This document shows positions 39,538 to 49,027 of a stretch of 64,000 nucleotides of DNA, piece by piece. A program made the translations under genes and the position numbers. Location: contig JBATQE010000011.1 in assembly GCA_049291875.1 (NCBI GenBank), positions 5,273-69,272 on the forward strand. The letters are read 5' to 3'. The notes below the pieces were generated by a model. The model ran no database searches, was not told the origin of the DNA, and saw only the letters and a program-made list of their open reading frames with translations. Every line of letters begins with the position of its first letter. Positions within the stretch are counted from its first letter, which is position 1. This DNA is from CTSOIL-112 sp049291875. Lineage in GTDB: Bacteria; Pseudomonadota; Gammaproteobacteria; Burkholderiales; Burkholderiaceae.

Positions 39538-41853
39538 CTATTCCATGCGGTTCGGTGCCAGAATTTCACGCGAACCGTTACTCTGCATCGGTGATACCAC
39601 ACCGCTGCGCTCCATTTGTTCGAGCAATCGCGCCGAGCGGTTGTAGCCGATGCGAAATTCGCGCTGAACCGAGGAAATCGAGGCTTTTTTAGTCCGCAGG
39701 ATGAAGGACACCGCTTGATCGTACAATGGATCGGCTTCGCCATCGCCATCCTCGCCGCCTTCTCCGTCTGCACCCGCGCCTCCTGTTAAAACGTCTTCGA
39801 TGTAGTTTGGTTGACCATTTTCGCGCAAGAATTCGGCCACGCGAATCACCTCATCGTCCGAGGCAAACGCGCCGTGTACGCGCACCGGCAGCCCCGTTCC
39901 GGGTGCGAGATAAAGCATATCACCCTGTCCGAGCAAGGCTTCTGCGCCCTGCTGATCGAGAATCGTGCGCGAGTCGATTTTGCTGGAGACTTGGAATGCC
40001 ACGCGCGTCGGTACGTTCGCCTTAATCAAGCCGGTGATGACGTCCACGCTCGGGCGCTGCGTCGCTAAGATCAAATGAATACCGGCAGCGCGAGCTTTTT
40101 GCGCAATACGCGCGATCAATTCCTCCACCTTTTTCCCGACCACCATCATCAGATCGGCCAACTCGTCAATCACGACGACGATCATCGGCAGTTTGTCCAA
40201 CGGCTCGGGATCGTCCGGCGTCAAACTGAACGGATTCGGAATGTTTTCACCTTTGGCGCGCGCTTCGTCAATTTTTTTGTTGTAACCCGCCAAATTGCGT
40301 GCGCCGAGCGTACTCATGAGTTTATAGCGCCGCTCCATCTCGCCGACCGTCCAATTGAGCGCGTGTCCCGCTTGACGCATATCAGTCACAACCGGACAGA
40401 GCAGGTGCGGAATGCCCTCGTATACGCTCATTTCCAACATTTTCGGGTCAATCAAAATCAGGCGAACTTGCTCCGGTGTCGCACGATACAGCAGTGACAA
40501 GATCATGGTGTTGATCCCGACCGACTTACCCGAGCCGGTGGTACCGGCCACCAGCAAATGCGGCATTTTCGCCAAATCGGCCACCATCGGATTGCCGCCG
40601 ATGTCTTTACCCAGCGCGACGGTGAGTAGCGAATGCGCCTCGTGGTAAATTTGCGAACCAATGATTTCGGACAGGCGCACGATTTGGCGCTTCGGATTCG
40701 GCAACTCCAGCGCCATGAAGTTTTTGCCCGGAATGGTTTCGACCACACGGATGGACACCAGCGCGAGCGAACGCGCCAAATCCTTGGACAAATTCACAAT
40801 CTGGCTGCCCTTCACACCGGTCGCCGGCTCGATTTCGTAACGTGTCACCACTGGCCCCGGATAGGCCGCCACGACCTGTACCTCAACGCCAAAATCGCGC
40901 AATTTTTTCTCAATCAGGCGCGAATTAAATTCCAGCGTATCGTGCGCCACAGTTTCTTGATTGCGATCGGCCGGATCGAGCAACGCCAATTCCGGCAAGG
41001 ATTTGTCCGCCATTTCGTTGAACAGCGGTACTTGTTTTTCCTTCTGACGGCGTTGAGATTGCACCACCGGCGGCGCTGGCGGCTCGATATGCACCGGGAC
41101 GGTTTTCTCGACGCGCTGTTTTTCCTGCGCCAATTCACGCTCGCGCACCGCGACCAGCGCCTCGCCGACTTTCTCATCCTTTTTCGCGTCAAAATAGCCG
41201 AGCAATTTCATGACCGACAACTCCAGCACCGTACCGACACGCTCAAACACCGACAGCCACGAGAAATTAAAAAACCAGCTCAAGCCCGCGCAAAAAAGCA
41301 CCACCAGCAGCAAGGTCGTGAAAATTTGCCCCAGAACCGAATTCAAGCCTTTCGCGATCATCTCACCGAGCACGCCACCGTGATCATAGGGCAAAGGAAT
41401 CGCCCAGCCAACGGTGTGCAAATATTCCAACCCCACACTGCTCAACAACACCACGGCAAAGCCCAAACGAAACAGCAACGTATCGCGCTTTTCCTGCTCC
41501 GTTTTCACCAAAGCCGCGCGCTCCTGCGGCGTGTACAAACTCAAACGCAGAAAACGCCGCACGCCACGATAGATCACCCAGCCGCACAGCAGCACCCACC
41601 AATACGCCGACAGGCCAAACACATACAACAAAGTCGCCGATACCCACGCACCCAAGCTGCCGACCCAGTTGTGAACCTCCTTCACATCCGAACCCGCGTG
41701 GAAAAACGACGGATCGCGCGGATCAAAGCTAACCAGCATACTCAGCAAAGCCAAGCCCAACAAGGCCAAAACAATCCATTTAGCCTCGCGGAACAACTGC
41801 TGTGTGCGCTCAGAAAACGACGAACTTTTTAAAACTTCAGGGGTAGTGCCCAT
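39538..41853 (-). CDS. ftsK: DNA translocase FtsK
   Basis: A 771-residue division-linked DNA pump. Four N-terminal membrane helices (about residues 30-200) are followed by a short linker with coiled-coil KKDEKVGEALVAVRERELAQEKQRVE, the alpha-beta motor with Walker A VAGTTGSGKSVGINTM and Walker B MIVVVIDELADLM, then the gamma winged helix ISSVQREFRIGYNRSARLLEQMERSG that reads KOPS-type signals. It clears chromosome termini at septation with XerCD. Start ATG 41853 (MGTTPEVLKSS); an alternative TTG five codons earlier is less likely. Length fits short-linker FtsK of Burkholderiales. Confidence 0.95.
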   Translation of the reverse strand: MGTTPEVLKSSSFSERTQQLFREAKWIVLALLGLALLSMLVSFDPRDPSFFHAGSDVKEVHNWVGSLGAWVSATLLYVFGLSAYWWVLLCGWVIYRGVRRFLRLSLYTPQERAALVKTEQEKRDTLLFRLGFAVVLLSSVGLEYLHTVGWAIPLPYDHGGVLGEMIAKGLNSVLGQIFTTLLLVVLFCAGLSWFFNFSWLSVFERVGTVLELSVMKLLGYFDAKKDEKVGEALVAVRERELAQEKQRVEKTVPVHIEPPAPPVVQSQRRQKEKQVPLFNEMADKSLPELALLDPADRNQETVAHDTLEFNSRLIEKKLRDFGVEVQVVAAYPGPVVTRYEIEPATGVKGSQIVNLSKDLARSLALVSIRVVETIPGKNFMALELPNPKRQIVRLSEIIGSQIYHEAHSLLTVALGKDIGGNPMVADLAKMPHLLVAGTTGSGKSVGINTMILSLLYRATPEQVRLILIDPKMLEMSVYEGIPHLLCPVVTDMRQAGHALNWTVGEMERRYKLMSTLGARNLAGYNKKIDEARAKGENIPNPFSLTPDDPEPLDKLPMIVVVIDELADLMMVVGKKVEELIARIAQKARAAGIHLILATQRPSVDVITGLIKANVPTRVAFQVSSKIDSRTILDQQGAEALLGQGDMLYLAPGTGLPVRVHGAFASDDEVIRVAEFLRENGQPNYIEDVLTGGAGADGEGGEDGDGEADPLYDQAVSFILRTKKASISSVQREFRIGYNRSARLLEQMERSGVVSPMQSNGSREILAPNRME

Positions 41854-42011
41854 GTGATACCTATTCAAACAAGTGCCGACCCGTCACACAGACGAGGTCA
41901 AAAAATTCAATGCCTGATATTCTAACGTGCTACGGTAAAAATCGCACGGAAAATACTGATTTGATTGACATTTATTTTTCAATCGATCGACTCTGCCAAA
42001 TATTATTCGAT

Positions 42012-42041
42012 AAAAAAGCCCAAACACGGTTTGGGCTTTTT
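42012..42041. terminator. Terminator after lysA
   Basis: AAAAAAGCCCAAAC-acg-GTTTGGGCTTTTT: 9-bp stem with A and T runs on both sides, 27 bp beyond the lysA stop in its direction of transcription. Confidence 0.92.
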
Positions 42042-42067
42042 AAATCGCACGTCACATCGGTTCAATA

Positions 42068-43342
42068 TTACATTTCATGTGCCCACAACTCTTCCAAATG
42101 CTCACGCCGACGAATCACCCGCGCATCCGCGCCATCAACCAACACCTCAGCCGCACGCGCGCGCGTGTTGTAGTTTGAACTCATGCTAAAGCCATACGCA
42201 CCCGCAGACAGCACCGCCAGCACATCGCCCTGCTTCACCTTCAGTGCCCGATCATGCGCCAGCCAATCACCCGACTCGCATACCGGTCCGACCACATCGT
42301 ACACTTGCGCATCAACGTCATCGTGCTGCGTGCAATTTTCCACACCAACCCACGCCTGATATAGCGTCGGACGGATGAAATCATTCATGCCCGCATCAAC
42401 GATGGCAAAATTTTTGTCGTCGTTGTGTTTGAGGTATTCCACTTGAGTCAGCAACACACACGAATTTGCCACCACCGAACGACCCGGTTCAAACAGCAAA
42501 TCATGCGTAAAGCCCGCGTCGCTCAGCCCTTTGAGCGACTGCTCAATTAACTCGCGCGGCGCCGGTGGCGTTTCGTCGCGATAACGCACGCCCAATCCAC
42601 CACCCAAATCAATGTGTTTTAACTCAATGCCCTGCGCGCGTAACTGGCGCACCAGCTCAAATAAGCGCTTTTGCGCATCGAAAAACGGCGACAGTTCAGT
42701 GATTTGCGAACCGATGTGGTAGTCAATGCCGATCACCTCCAAACCCGGCAAACTGGCCGCGCGCTGATACACCGCGAGCGCATCGGTGTGCGCCACGCCG
42801 AACTTATTCGCCTTCAGACCGGTGGAAATATACGGATGCGTTTTCGGATCCACGTCGGGATTCACGCGCAAGGACACCGGTGCGCGTTTGCCCATGCGCA
42901 GGGCGATTTCGTTGATGCGCTCCAATTCGGGCGCGGATTCTGCGTTGAAACAAAAAATGCCCTGCTCCAGCGCAAACGTGATTTCACGTTCCGACTTGGC
43001 CACACCCGAGAACACCACACGATTAGCCGGCGCACCCGCCGCCAAAGCGCGCGCGATTTCACCCTCGGACACGGTGTCGAAAAATGCTCCGCGCTCGGCG
43101 AACAGACGCAAAACGCTCAAATTCGAGCACGCCTTGACCGCATAGCACACATGAATGTTACGTTCATCCGTCGGGTACTGCCACGCCGCCCAGTCTGCCA
43201 ACAACTGCGCCTGCGAATAAACGTACAACGGCGTGCCAAAACGCTTGGCCAAATCATTCAACGCGGTATTTTCTAAAAACAACTGCGTCCCGCTCTCGGT
43301 GGGACGCAAGGACAATTCACTCACAGGATACGACGCACTCAT
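42068..43342 (-). CDS. lysA: Diaminopimelate decarboxylase
   Basis: A 424-residue PLP enzyme making lysine from meso-diaminopimelate, the last step of the pathway. The Schiff-base Lys is in CYAVKACSNLSVLRLF; VNPDVDPKTHPYISTGLKANKFG, HIDLGGGLGVRY and DVVGPVCESGDWLAHDR are canonical, the last carrying the intersubunit Cys. Start at ATG 43342 (MSASYPVSEL), which aligns with homologues; the 14-codon longer version begins inside the lptM end. It follows lptM on the same strand, with cyaY divergent. Confidence 0.97.
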   Translation of the reverse strand: MSASYPVSELSLRPTESGTQLFLENTALNDLAKRFGTPLYVYSQAQLLADWAAWQYPTDERNIHVCYAVKACSNLSVLRLFAERGAFFDTVSEGEIARALAAGAPANRVVFSGVAKSEREITFALEQGIFCFNAESAPELERINEIALRMGKRAPVSLRVNPDVDPKTHPYISTGLKANKFGVAHTDALAVYQRAASLPGLEVIGIDYHIGSQITELSPFFDAQKRLFELVRQLRAQGIELKHIDLGGGLGVRYRDETPPAPRELIEQSLKGLSDAGFTHDLLFEPGRSVVANSCVLLTQVEYLKHNDDKNFAIVDAGMNDFIRPTLYQAWVGVENCTQHDDVDAQVYDVVGPVCESGDWLAHDRALKVKQGDVLAVLSAGAYGFSMSSNYNTRARAAEVLVDGADARVIRRREHLEELWAHEM

Positions 43343-43389
43343 TGATAACTTTCTCTCAAACAATATCAAACCAACAACATCCATTCAAA

Positions 43390-43599
43390 TTACTTTTTCA
43401 CACCCATGCCCGACTCATCGACCGGCGCAACCGTGGTTGACCCGCTGATTTTGGTCTGCTCCAGCGGCGGCTGTGCGGACACCGACGTCGGCGGCATAAC
43501 CAACGGCCCTTTGAAACCGCACGCACTCACGCACGCACTCGCTACGCCCAGCACCGCCGCCATTTTCATCACCGCCCGCAAAGTCAAAGCCCGATTCAT
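43390..43599 (-). CDS. lptM: LptM-like lipoprotein (YifL family)
   Basis: A 69-residue lipoprotein: MNRALTLRAVMKMAAVLG signal, lipobox VSAC, and the family-defining CGFKGPLVMPP directly after the lipidated Cys. In E. coli LptM helps the LptD/LptE LPS translocon mature its disulfides. The rest is a flexible Pro/Ser/Val tail. The gene lies between cyaY (divergent, 40 bp apart) and lysA, the standard arrangement. The reading frame runs open further upstream, but the MNRALTL start fits the family and the gene order. Confidence 0.88.
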   Translation of the reverse strand: MNRALTLRAVMKMAAVLGVASACVSACGFKGPLVMPPTSVSAQPPLEQTKISGSTTVAPVDESGMGVKK

Positions 43600-43639
43600 A
43601 TATAATCCGTCCGTAGATTTAATCATGGAAAGCGCTATT

Positions 43640-43933
43640 ATGACCGAAACCGAATACTTGCAACAGGCAAAACGCCTGTTTGATGCCATCCTGTCGCACA
43701 TTGAGGACACGCACGACGATTTGGAAACCCAAGCGCACGGCGCCGTACTGGAAATCGAAAACGACGACGGGCAAAAAGTCATCATCAATCAGCAAGCAGC
43801 CATGCAAGAGGTATGGCTCGCCTCACGCGTGGGCGGCTATCATTTCAAGTTTGAGAACGACGCGTGGGTCAATACCCGCGATGGGCGGGATTTTTGGGAT
43901 TATTTGGCAGAGGCGGTGGAAGGTTTGGAATAA
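43640..43933 (+). CDS. cyaY: Frataxin-like iron-sulfur assembly protein CyaY
   Basis: A 97-residue frataxin. The acidic first helix QQAKRLFDAILSHIEDTHDDLE, the strand AVLEIENDDGQKVIINQQAAMQEVWLASRVGGYHF and the C-terminal RDGRDFWDYLAEAV are diagnostic. CyaY binds iron and tunes the IscS desulfurase in Fe-S cluster assembly. ATG 43640 (MTETEY) has GGAAAG eight bases before; ATG 43625 is less likely. It is divergent from lptM-lysA as in most Burkholderiales. Confidence 0.95.
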   Translation: MTETEYLQQAKRLFDAILSHIEDTHDDLETQAHGAVLEIENDDGQKVIINQQAAMQEVWLASRVGGYHFKFENDAWVNTRDGRDFWDYLAEAVEGLE

Positions 43934-43984
43934 TCAACATAGAACAAGGTAGCACCCGAAATCTATCATGATGTCGATTTTAGT

Positions 43985-44009
43985 AGGGGCGGGTTTCAAA
44001 CCCGCCCCT
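43985..44009. repeat. GGGCGGGTTT palindromic repeat, copy 2
   Basis: A perfect inverted repeat with 12-bp arms (AGGGGCGGGTTT and AAACCCGCCCCT) around one C, the same core as at 218-238. It lies between the convergent cyaY and htrA genes and may also serve to block read-through. Confidence 0.85.
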
Positions 44010-44035
44010 GCGTATCTATTACTATTCGCAAACAC

Positions 44036-45235
44036 TTATTTTTCAGGTCTCGCCTCACCCACCGTCATATCGACATTCTGACTGCGTCCTTCGCGCCAGA
44101 CTTCGAGTTGCAGGCGTGTTCCGGGTTTGCTCTCGCCAATGTAGCGCGCGAAATCGCGGATGGACTCAACGACTGCACCATTGATTTTGGTGACGACATC
44201 TCCGGTTTGCAATCCCGCTTGCGCCGCTGGCGAACCGGCTTCAATCTGCGCAATCACGACGCCTTGGGCTTTGCTCAGGCCGAGTTCTTTGGCCATTTCT
44301 TCGGTCACAGGTTGAATGCTGACGCCGACGCGACCGCGCTCAACCTTGCCTTTGGTGCGCAGTTGTTCGGCCACTTGCAGCGCATCGTTGATCGGAATGG
44401 CGAGGGCAATGCCTGAAAACGCGCCGCTCGGGGTAAGGATTTGTGAGTTGATGCCGACCACTTCGCCGGACATATTGACCAGCGGGCCGCCAGAGTTGCC
44501 CGGATTGACCGCCGCGTCGGTCTGGATGAAGGATAGATAATCACCGGTATCGCGATTGATCGCGCTGACTACGCCGGCGGTGATGGTGTTTTTCAGGCCA
44601 AACGGTGAACCGGCTGCCACGACCCATTCGCCGACTTTGAGTTTGTTGGAGTCAGCCATACGCAGGAAGGGTAAATTGGTCGCGTCGATTTTGAGCAATG
44701 CGACATCGGTGCGCGCATCGCTGCCGATGACTTGGGCTTTGAATTCGCGGTTGTCCGGCAGGGCAACGGTGATGCTGCTCGCGCCATTGATGACGTGGTG
44801 GTTGGTCAAAACGTAGCCGTCCTGCGAGGTGATGAAGCCGGAGCCTTGTCCCGCTTCGCGCTCGGTCGGCGCATTGCCGCCTGCGTTGGGCGCGGCACGG
44901 CCACTGCAGCCGGGTAAGTCTGGCCAGATCATGCAAATGGGATGGCCGCGCAAATCCATGCCTTGCTGCGCGGATACTTTTTCACTGACGCGAATATTGA
45001 CCACGGCGGGTGAAACGTAGTCCACCAATTTGGTAAAGTCCGGCAAGCCCGTAACCAGCGGCGCGCCCTGTTGCGTCGGCGCCGGCGTATGGATGGGCGA
45101 CTCTTGCGGCTTGACCGCTGCCGTGTTGTTCTCCTGCGCGTGACAGCCGACCAATGCGCCACTGAGCGCAAACAGCAGGGATGGCAGCAGCCAATACCGC
45201 TTGCCGATACGGGAAAATAGGTGATGACGATTCAT
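44036..45235 (-). CDS. HtrA/Deg-family serine endopeptidase with a single PDZ domain
   Basis: A 399-residue periplasmic protease. The catalytic triad is His in LTNHHVINGASS, Asp in DARTDVALLKID and Ser in NPGNSGGPLVN; one C-terminal PDZ starts at GVVIAQIEAGSPAAQAGLQTGDVV. The N-terminus LLFALSGALVGCHAQ has a lipobox-like Cys, so it may be membrane-anchored. One PDZ rather than two resembles DegS, but a Cys-containing insert HPICMIWPDLPGCSG sits before the protease core, which is not typical. Substrates unknown. Between it and the ATP-grasp gene, 45236-45616 shows no credible gene. Confidence 0.92.
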   Translation of the reverse strand: MNRHHLFSRIGKRYWLLPSLLFALSGALVGCHAQENNTAAVKPQESPIHTPAPTQQGAPLVTGLPDFTKLVDYVSPAVVNIRVSEKVSAQQGMDLRGHPICMIWPDLPGCSGRAAPNAGGNAPTEREAGQGSGFITSQDGYVLTNHHVINGASSITVALPDNREFKAQVIGSDARTDVALLKIDATNLPFLRMADSNKLKVGEWVVAAGSPFGLKNTITAGVVSAINRDTGDYLSFIQTDAAVNPGNSGGPLVNMSGEVVGINSQILTPSGAFSGIALAIPINDALQVAEQLRTKGKVERGRVGVSIQPVTEEMAKELGLSKAQGVVIAQIEAGSPAAQAGLQTGDVVTKINGAVVESIRDFARYIGESKPGTRLQLEVWREGRSQNVDMTVGEARPEK

Positions 45236-45616
45236 GGGGCAATCCTTTGGATATACAAGAAAACTTTGAACATGCGAGAAAAGTATAGTCTATTCTTTGT
45301 CAGAATGAGCCAACCGCGACGCATTATCAATAACGCTTTTGAATTAAATATGGACGAGCCGCGTAGAAACAAGGTTATACGAAAATTGGGGCGGATAAAA
45401 ACGTGATTTTTAGCATTGATTGGACAATAGCGCACCGCTCAGGTGCATTTTCAGCCAATATTTGAGAAAACCGGGCATTTTGCGCACGTCTTTATATCTT
45501 TTGGTGCAAACGATTCTTTACTTTAAACATCAGCCTGTGCATAATCGGCTCTGGCAAAAAGTCAAATCATTTTGCCGCACCATAATGACCATAAAACAGA
45601 CAACGAGAGGCTGATC

Positions 45617-47035
45617 ATGCCCACACATTTTTACGATGAAATGTATGCGGACACTGCCAAAACCAGTGTCCGTGCGCACTACGTCGCACTGAACGACTGG
45701 ATGAGCCGGCAGACCGCCGAGCTGATTTCTGATAAACGCCAGCAGGCCGATTTAATGTTTCGCAAAGTCGGTATTACCTTCGCGGTCTATGGCGAAGGTG
45801 CGGACACCGAGCGCCTGATTCCGTTTGACCTGATTCCGCGCGTGTTTCCGCAGTCCGAATGGAGTGCGCTGGAAAAAGGTTTGCGCCAGCGGGTGCAGGC
45901 GTTGAATATGTTCTTGCACGACGTGTATCACGAGCAAAACATCATCAAAGCGGGATTGATTCCCGCCGAACGGATTTTTAACAACAGCCAATACCGCCCC
46001 GAAATGCAGGGAGTCAATGTCGCGCGCGGCATCTACTCGCACATCAGCGGCATTGACATCGTGCGCGCGGGCGAAGGCGAGTTTTATGTGCTGGAGGACA
46101 ATCTGCGCGTGCCCTCGGGCGTCTCGTATATGCTCGAAGACCGCAAAATGATGATGCGGCTGTTCCCCGAGTTATTCTCCAAATACCGCGTCGCGCCGGT
46201 GGCGCACTACCCCGATCTGTTGCTCGAAACCCTGCGCAGCGTTGCACCCGCAGGCATTGACAACCCGACCATCGTGGTCATGACGCCGGGCGCCTACAAC
46301 AGCGCGTATTTTGAGCACGCCTTCCTTGCGCAGCAAATGGGCGTGGAGCTGGTCGAAGGACAGGATTTATTCGTCGATGATCTGCATGTGTACATGCGCA
46401 CAACCAACGGTCCGAAACGCGTCGATGTGATTTACCGTCGGATTGACGACGATTTTCTCGATCCGCTGGCGTTTCGCCCGGATTCCGCGCTCGGCGTGCC
46501 GGGTTTGCTCAATTGCTACCGCGCCGGTCACGTCACACTGACCAACGCGATTGGCACGGGCGTGGCGGACGACAAATCGATTTACCCGTTCGTACCGGAC
46601 ATGATTCGTTTTTACCTGTCCGAAGAACCGATTTTGAACAACGTCCCGACCTACCAATGCCGCAAGCCGGACGAGCTTGAATACACCTTGGCGAATTTGG
46701 ACAAACTGGTGGTGAAAGAAACCCACGGCGCGGGCGGCTACGGCATGCTCGTCGGCCCGGCAGCGAGCAAAGCCGAAATCGAAGAATTCCGCCGCGTGCT
46801 GATCGCCAAACCGGAGCAATACATTTCGCAGCCCACCCTCGCGCTGTCCACCTGTCCGACCTTTGTCGATGCGGGCATCGCGCCGCGTCACATTGACCTG
46901 CGCCCGTTCGTATTGTCCGGCAAAGAGGTGCAGCTCGTACCGGGCGGTCTGACCCGCGTCGCACTCAAGGAAGGCTCACTGGTCGTGAACAGCTCACAAG
47001 GCGGCGGCACCAAAGACACTTGGGTTTTAGAATAA
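45617..47035 (+). CDS. Circularly permuted type-2 ATP-grasp protein
   Basis: A 472-residue enzyme of the CP-ATPgrasp family. Visible blocks are YGEGADTERLIPFDLIPRVF, QYRPEMQGVNVARGIYSHISGIDIVRAGEGEFYVLEDNLRVPSGVSYMLEDR with ATP/Mg ligands, and KETHGAGGYGMLVGP. ATP-grasp enzymes join carboxylates to amines; genomic studies tie this family with alpha-E, transglutaminase and Anbu proteins, and predict synthesis of a peptide or peptide tag, but the product is unknown. ATG 45617 has GAGAGG before it. It is followed 23 bp later by the alpha-E gene. Confidence 0.92.
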   Translation: MPTHFYDEMYADTAKTSVRAHYVALNDWMSRQTAELISDKRQQADLMFRKVGITFAVYGEGADTERLIPFDLIPRVFPQSEWSALEKGLRQRVQALNMFLHDVYHEQNIIKAGLIPAERIFNNSQYRPEMQGVNVARGIYSHISGIDIVRAGEGEFYVLEDNLRVPSGVSYMLEDRKMMMRLFPELFSKYRVAPVAHYPDLLLETLRSVAPAGIDNPTIVVMTPGAYNSAYFEHAFLAQQMGVELVEGQDLFVDDLHVYMRTTNGPKRVDVIYRRIDDDFLDPLAFRPDSALGVPGLLNCYRAGHVTLTNAIGTGVADDKSIYPFVPDMIRFYLSEEPILNNVPTYQCRKPDELEYTLANLDKLVVKETHGAGGYGMLVGPAASKAEIEEFRRVLIAKPEQYISQPTLALSTCPTFVDAGIAPRHIDLRPFVLSGKEVQLVPGGLTRVALKEGSLVVNSSQGGGTKDTWVLE

Positions 47036-47058
47036 AAATTTTTGATTGAGAGACAGCC

Positions 47059-48054
47059 ATGCTACTTTCACGCACCGCCGATCACCTATACTGGCACGCA
47101 CGCTACATCGAGCGCGCCGAAAACACCGCGCGCATGCTCGGTGTGAACTACGACACCCTACTGATGCCGCATGAGCCGCAAAATGAAATCAATCTGTGGC
47201 GCGCTACGCTCGGCCTATCCGAACTCGAACCGCAATTTCTCGAACTCTACGGTGAAATCAGCACCGAAAACGTGTTGCGCTTCATGGTAACCGATCAACG
47301 CAACCTGTCCTCCATCGTCTCCTGCCTCTGGTCGGCGCGTGAAAACGCCCGCGCCGTGCGCGACAGCCTGACTTCGGAAATGTGGGAAACGGTCAACGAT
47401 ATGTGGCTCGAATCCTGCCAATGGATCAAATCCGACCGCGCGATCACCCAAGTACGCGAATATCTGGACTGGATCAAACTGCGCTCGCACCTGATTCTCG
47501 GCGTGGCGCTCGGAACGATGCTCAAGGACGAAACCTTCAACTTCCTGCGCATGGGCACCTTCATCGAACGCGCGGACAACACCGCACGGCTGCTGGATTT
47601 AAAATTCTTTGAATCATCCGAGATTCAACACAAAACGCAAGACGTCACCAGCGAATACGACGACACCAAAGATTTTTACCACTGGGCCGCATTGCTGCGC
47701 TCCGTTTCCGGCTTTGAAGTCTACCGCCAGACCTACCACGACGTCATCACGCCCGCGCGCGTGGCCGAATTGCTCATTTTCCGCAAAGAAATGCCGCGCT
47801 CGCTCGCCGCCTGCTTAACTGATTTGAACAAAAATATCGCGCATGTGCGCAACGCGTATTCACAAAAAACCGAACGATTAGCGGGTAAAATGCTGGCAGA
47901 CCTGCAATACGGTCAAATTGAAGAGGTTTTGCACGACGGCATCCACGAATATTTAACCGAATTTTTGGAAAAAACCTACGCTCTGGGACACCAGATCAGC
48001 CAAGACTTCTTGGTACCGCTGAATCCGGCGCACAGCAAAAGCGCGTCCCAGTGA
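47059..48054 (+). CDS. Alpha-E domain-containing protein
   Basis: A 331-residue all-helical protein with the alpha-E domain starting MLLSRTADHLYWHARYIERAENTARML and repeating in LRMGTFIERADNTARLLDLKFF. Conserved RAENTAR and RADNTAR motifs recur in two halves, suggesting a duplicated helical bundle. The function is unknown, but it is nearly always next to a CP-ATP-grasp and a transglutaminase, often with Anbu. Its stop overlaps the start region of the transglutaminase (GTG 48051), so expression is coupled. RBS GAGAGA precedes ATG 47059. Confidence 0.92.
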   Translation: MLLSRTADHLYWHARYIERAENTARMLGVNYDTLLMPHEPQNEINLWRATLGLSELEPQFLELYGEISTENVLRFMVTDQRNLSSIVSCLWSARENARAVRDSLTSEMWETVNDMWLESCQWIKSDRAITQVREYLDWIKLRSHLILGVALGTMLKDETFNFLRMGTFIERADNTARLLDLKFFESSEIQHKTQDVTSEYDDTKDFYHWAALLRSVSGFEVYRQTYHDVITPARVAELLIFRKEMPRSLAACLTDLNKNIAHVRNAYSQKTERLAGKMLADLQYGQIEEVLHDGIHEYLTEFLEKTYALGHQISQDFLVPLNPAHSKSASQ

Positions 48055-48917
48055 ACACACCCGCAACGAATGAACGTATGCGTTTTGAAATTACACACAA
48101 CACCGACTACCACTACGAAGACCCCGTTTCGTACCTGATCCAGCTGCTGCGCCTGACGCCGCGCAGTGACGCCGGTCAAACCGTGATCAACTGGCACATT
48201 GGCGCGCCCACGCGCCTACACGCCCAGATCGATGCGTTTGGCAACCACACGCACCTGCTGACCCTGAACCAAGCCACGAAACAATTGCTGATCGAAGTGC
48301 GCGGCACCGTTGAGGTTAACGAAGACGCCTCATCCAACCGCCGACCGGCCAAAAACAGCCGCATCTCGCCGCTGATTTTTACCCAAGCCACGCGCTACAC
48401 CACCGCAGATGCCGAATTGAATGCCTTTGCACAAGCATTCGCACAGCCGAACGGTATGCTGTCCGAAGACAACGCCCTGCGCCTGATGCAAGCCGTACAT
48501 GAGCGCATCCAATACGTGAGCGGTGCAACCACCGTGCAAACCACCGCGCCGCAAGCATTCGCCCAAGCGCAAGGCGTATGCCAAGACCAAGCGCACGTTT
48601 TCCTCGCCGCAGCACGCGCCATCGGCATCCCCGCGCGCTACGTCAGCGGCTACCTCAATACCGGCGACATCGGCCACCTTGCCAGCCACGCTTGGGTGGA
48701 CGTCTACACCGACCGCCACGAATGGCTCAGTCTGGACATCACCCATAACTGCGTCACCGACGGGCGACACTGCCGCCTCGCCATTGGCCGTGACTACGAC
48801 AGCGCCGCACCGGTGCGCGGCTCACGCATGGGCGGTGGATTTGAAGCGCTCAATGCCTACGTTCACGTTTCGGCACAAGGCGACGATCCGCACATCATGT
48901 GGATGCAACAGCAGTGA
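48051..48917 (+). CDS. Transglutaminase-like (bacterial cysteine protease) family protein
   Basis: A 288-residue protein with an N-terminal beta-rich domain (MRFEITHNTDYHYEDPVSYLIQLLRLTPR) and a transglutaminase-fold catalytic core. The triad Cys is in GVCQDQAHVFLAAARAIGIPARYVSGYL, the His in ASHAWVDVYT and the Asp in WLSLDITHN. In this family it is predicted to cut or make peptide or isopeptide bonds. It may start at GTG 48051, overlapping the alpha-E stop, or at ATG 48078, which would begin at MRFEIT as in homologues. It belongs to the cluster with Anbu, which follows after gloA. Confidence 0.92.
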   Translation: MNTPATNERMRFEITHNTDYHYEDPVSYLIQLLRLTPRSDAGQTVINWHIGAPTRLHAQIDAFGNHTHLLTLNQATKQLLIEVRGTVEVNEDASSNRRPAKNSRISPLIFTQATRYTTADAELNAFAQAFAQPNGMLSEDNALRLMQAVHERIQYVSGATTVQTTAPQAFAQAQGVCQDQAHVFLAAARAIGIPARYVSGYLNTGDIGHLASHAWVDVYTDRHEWLSLDITHNCVTDGRHCRLAIGRDYDSAAPVRGSRMGGGFEALNAYVHVSAQGDDPHIMWMQQQ

Positions 48918-49027
48918 TTCACGCTCAGTGAACCAGCAGAAACCGCCCACGTCCATCATTTCGCCCGTAATGTACGTTATGATTGGTGCTTATTGAAATC
49001 AATCGAAATCAATCCCATCACGTTACA

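Noticed and set aside
45221..45614. Two short open frames between htrA and the ATP-grasp gene
   Set aside because: Neither has a ribosome site, plausible composition or recognisable motif; the region looks like a long promoter segment.
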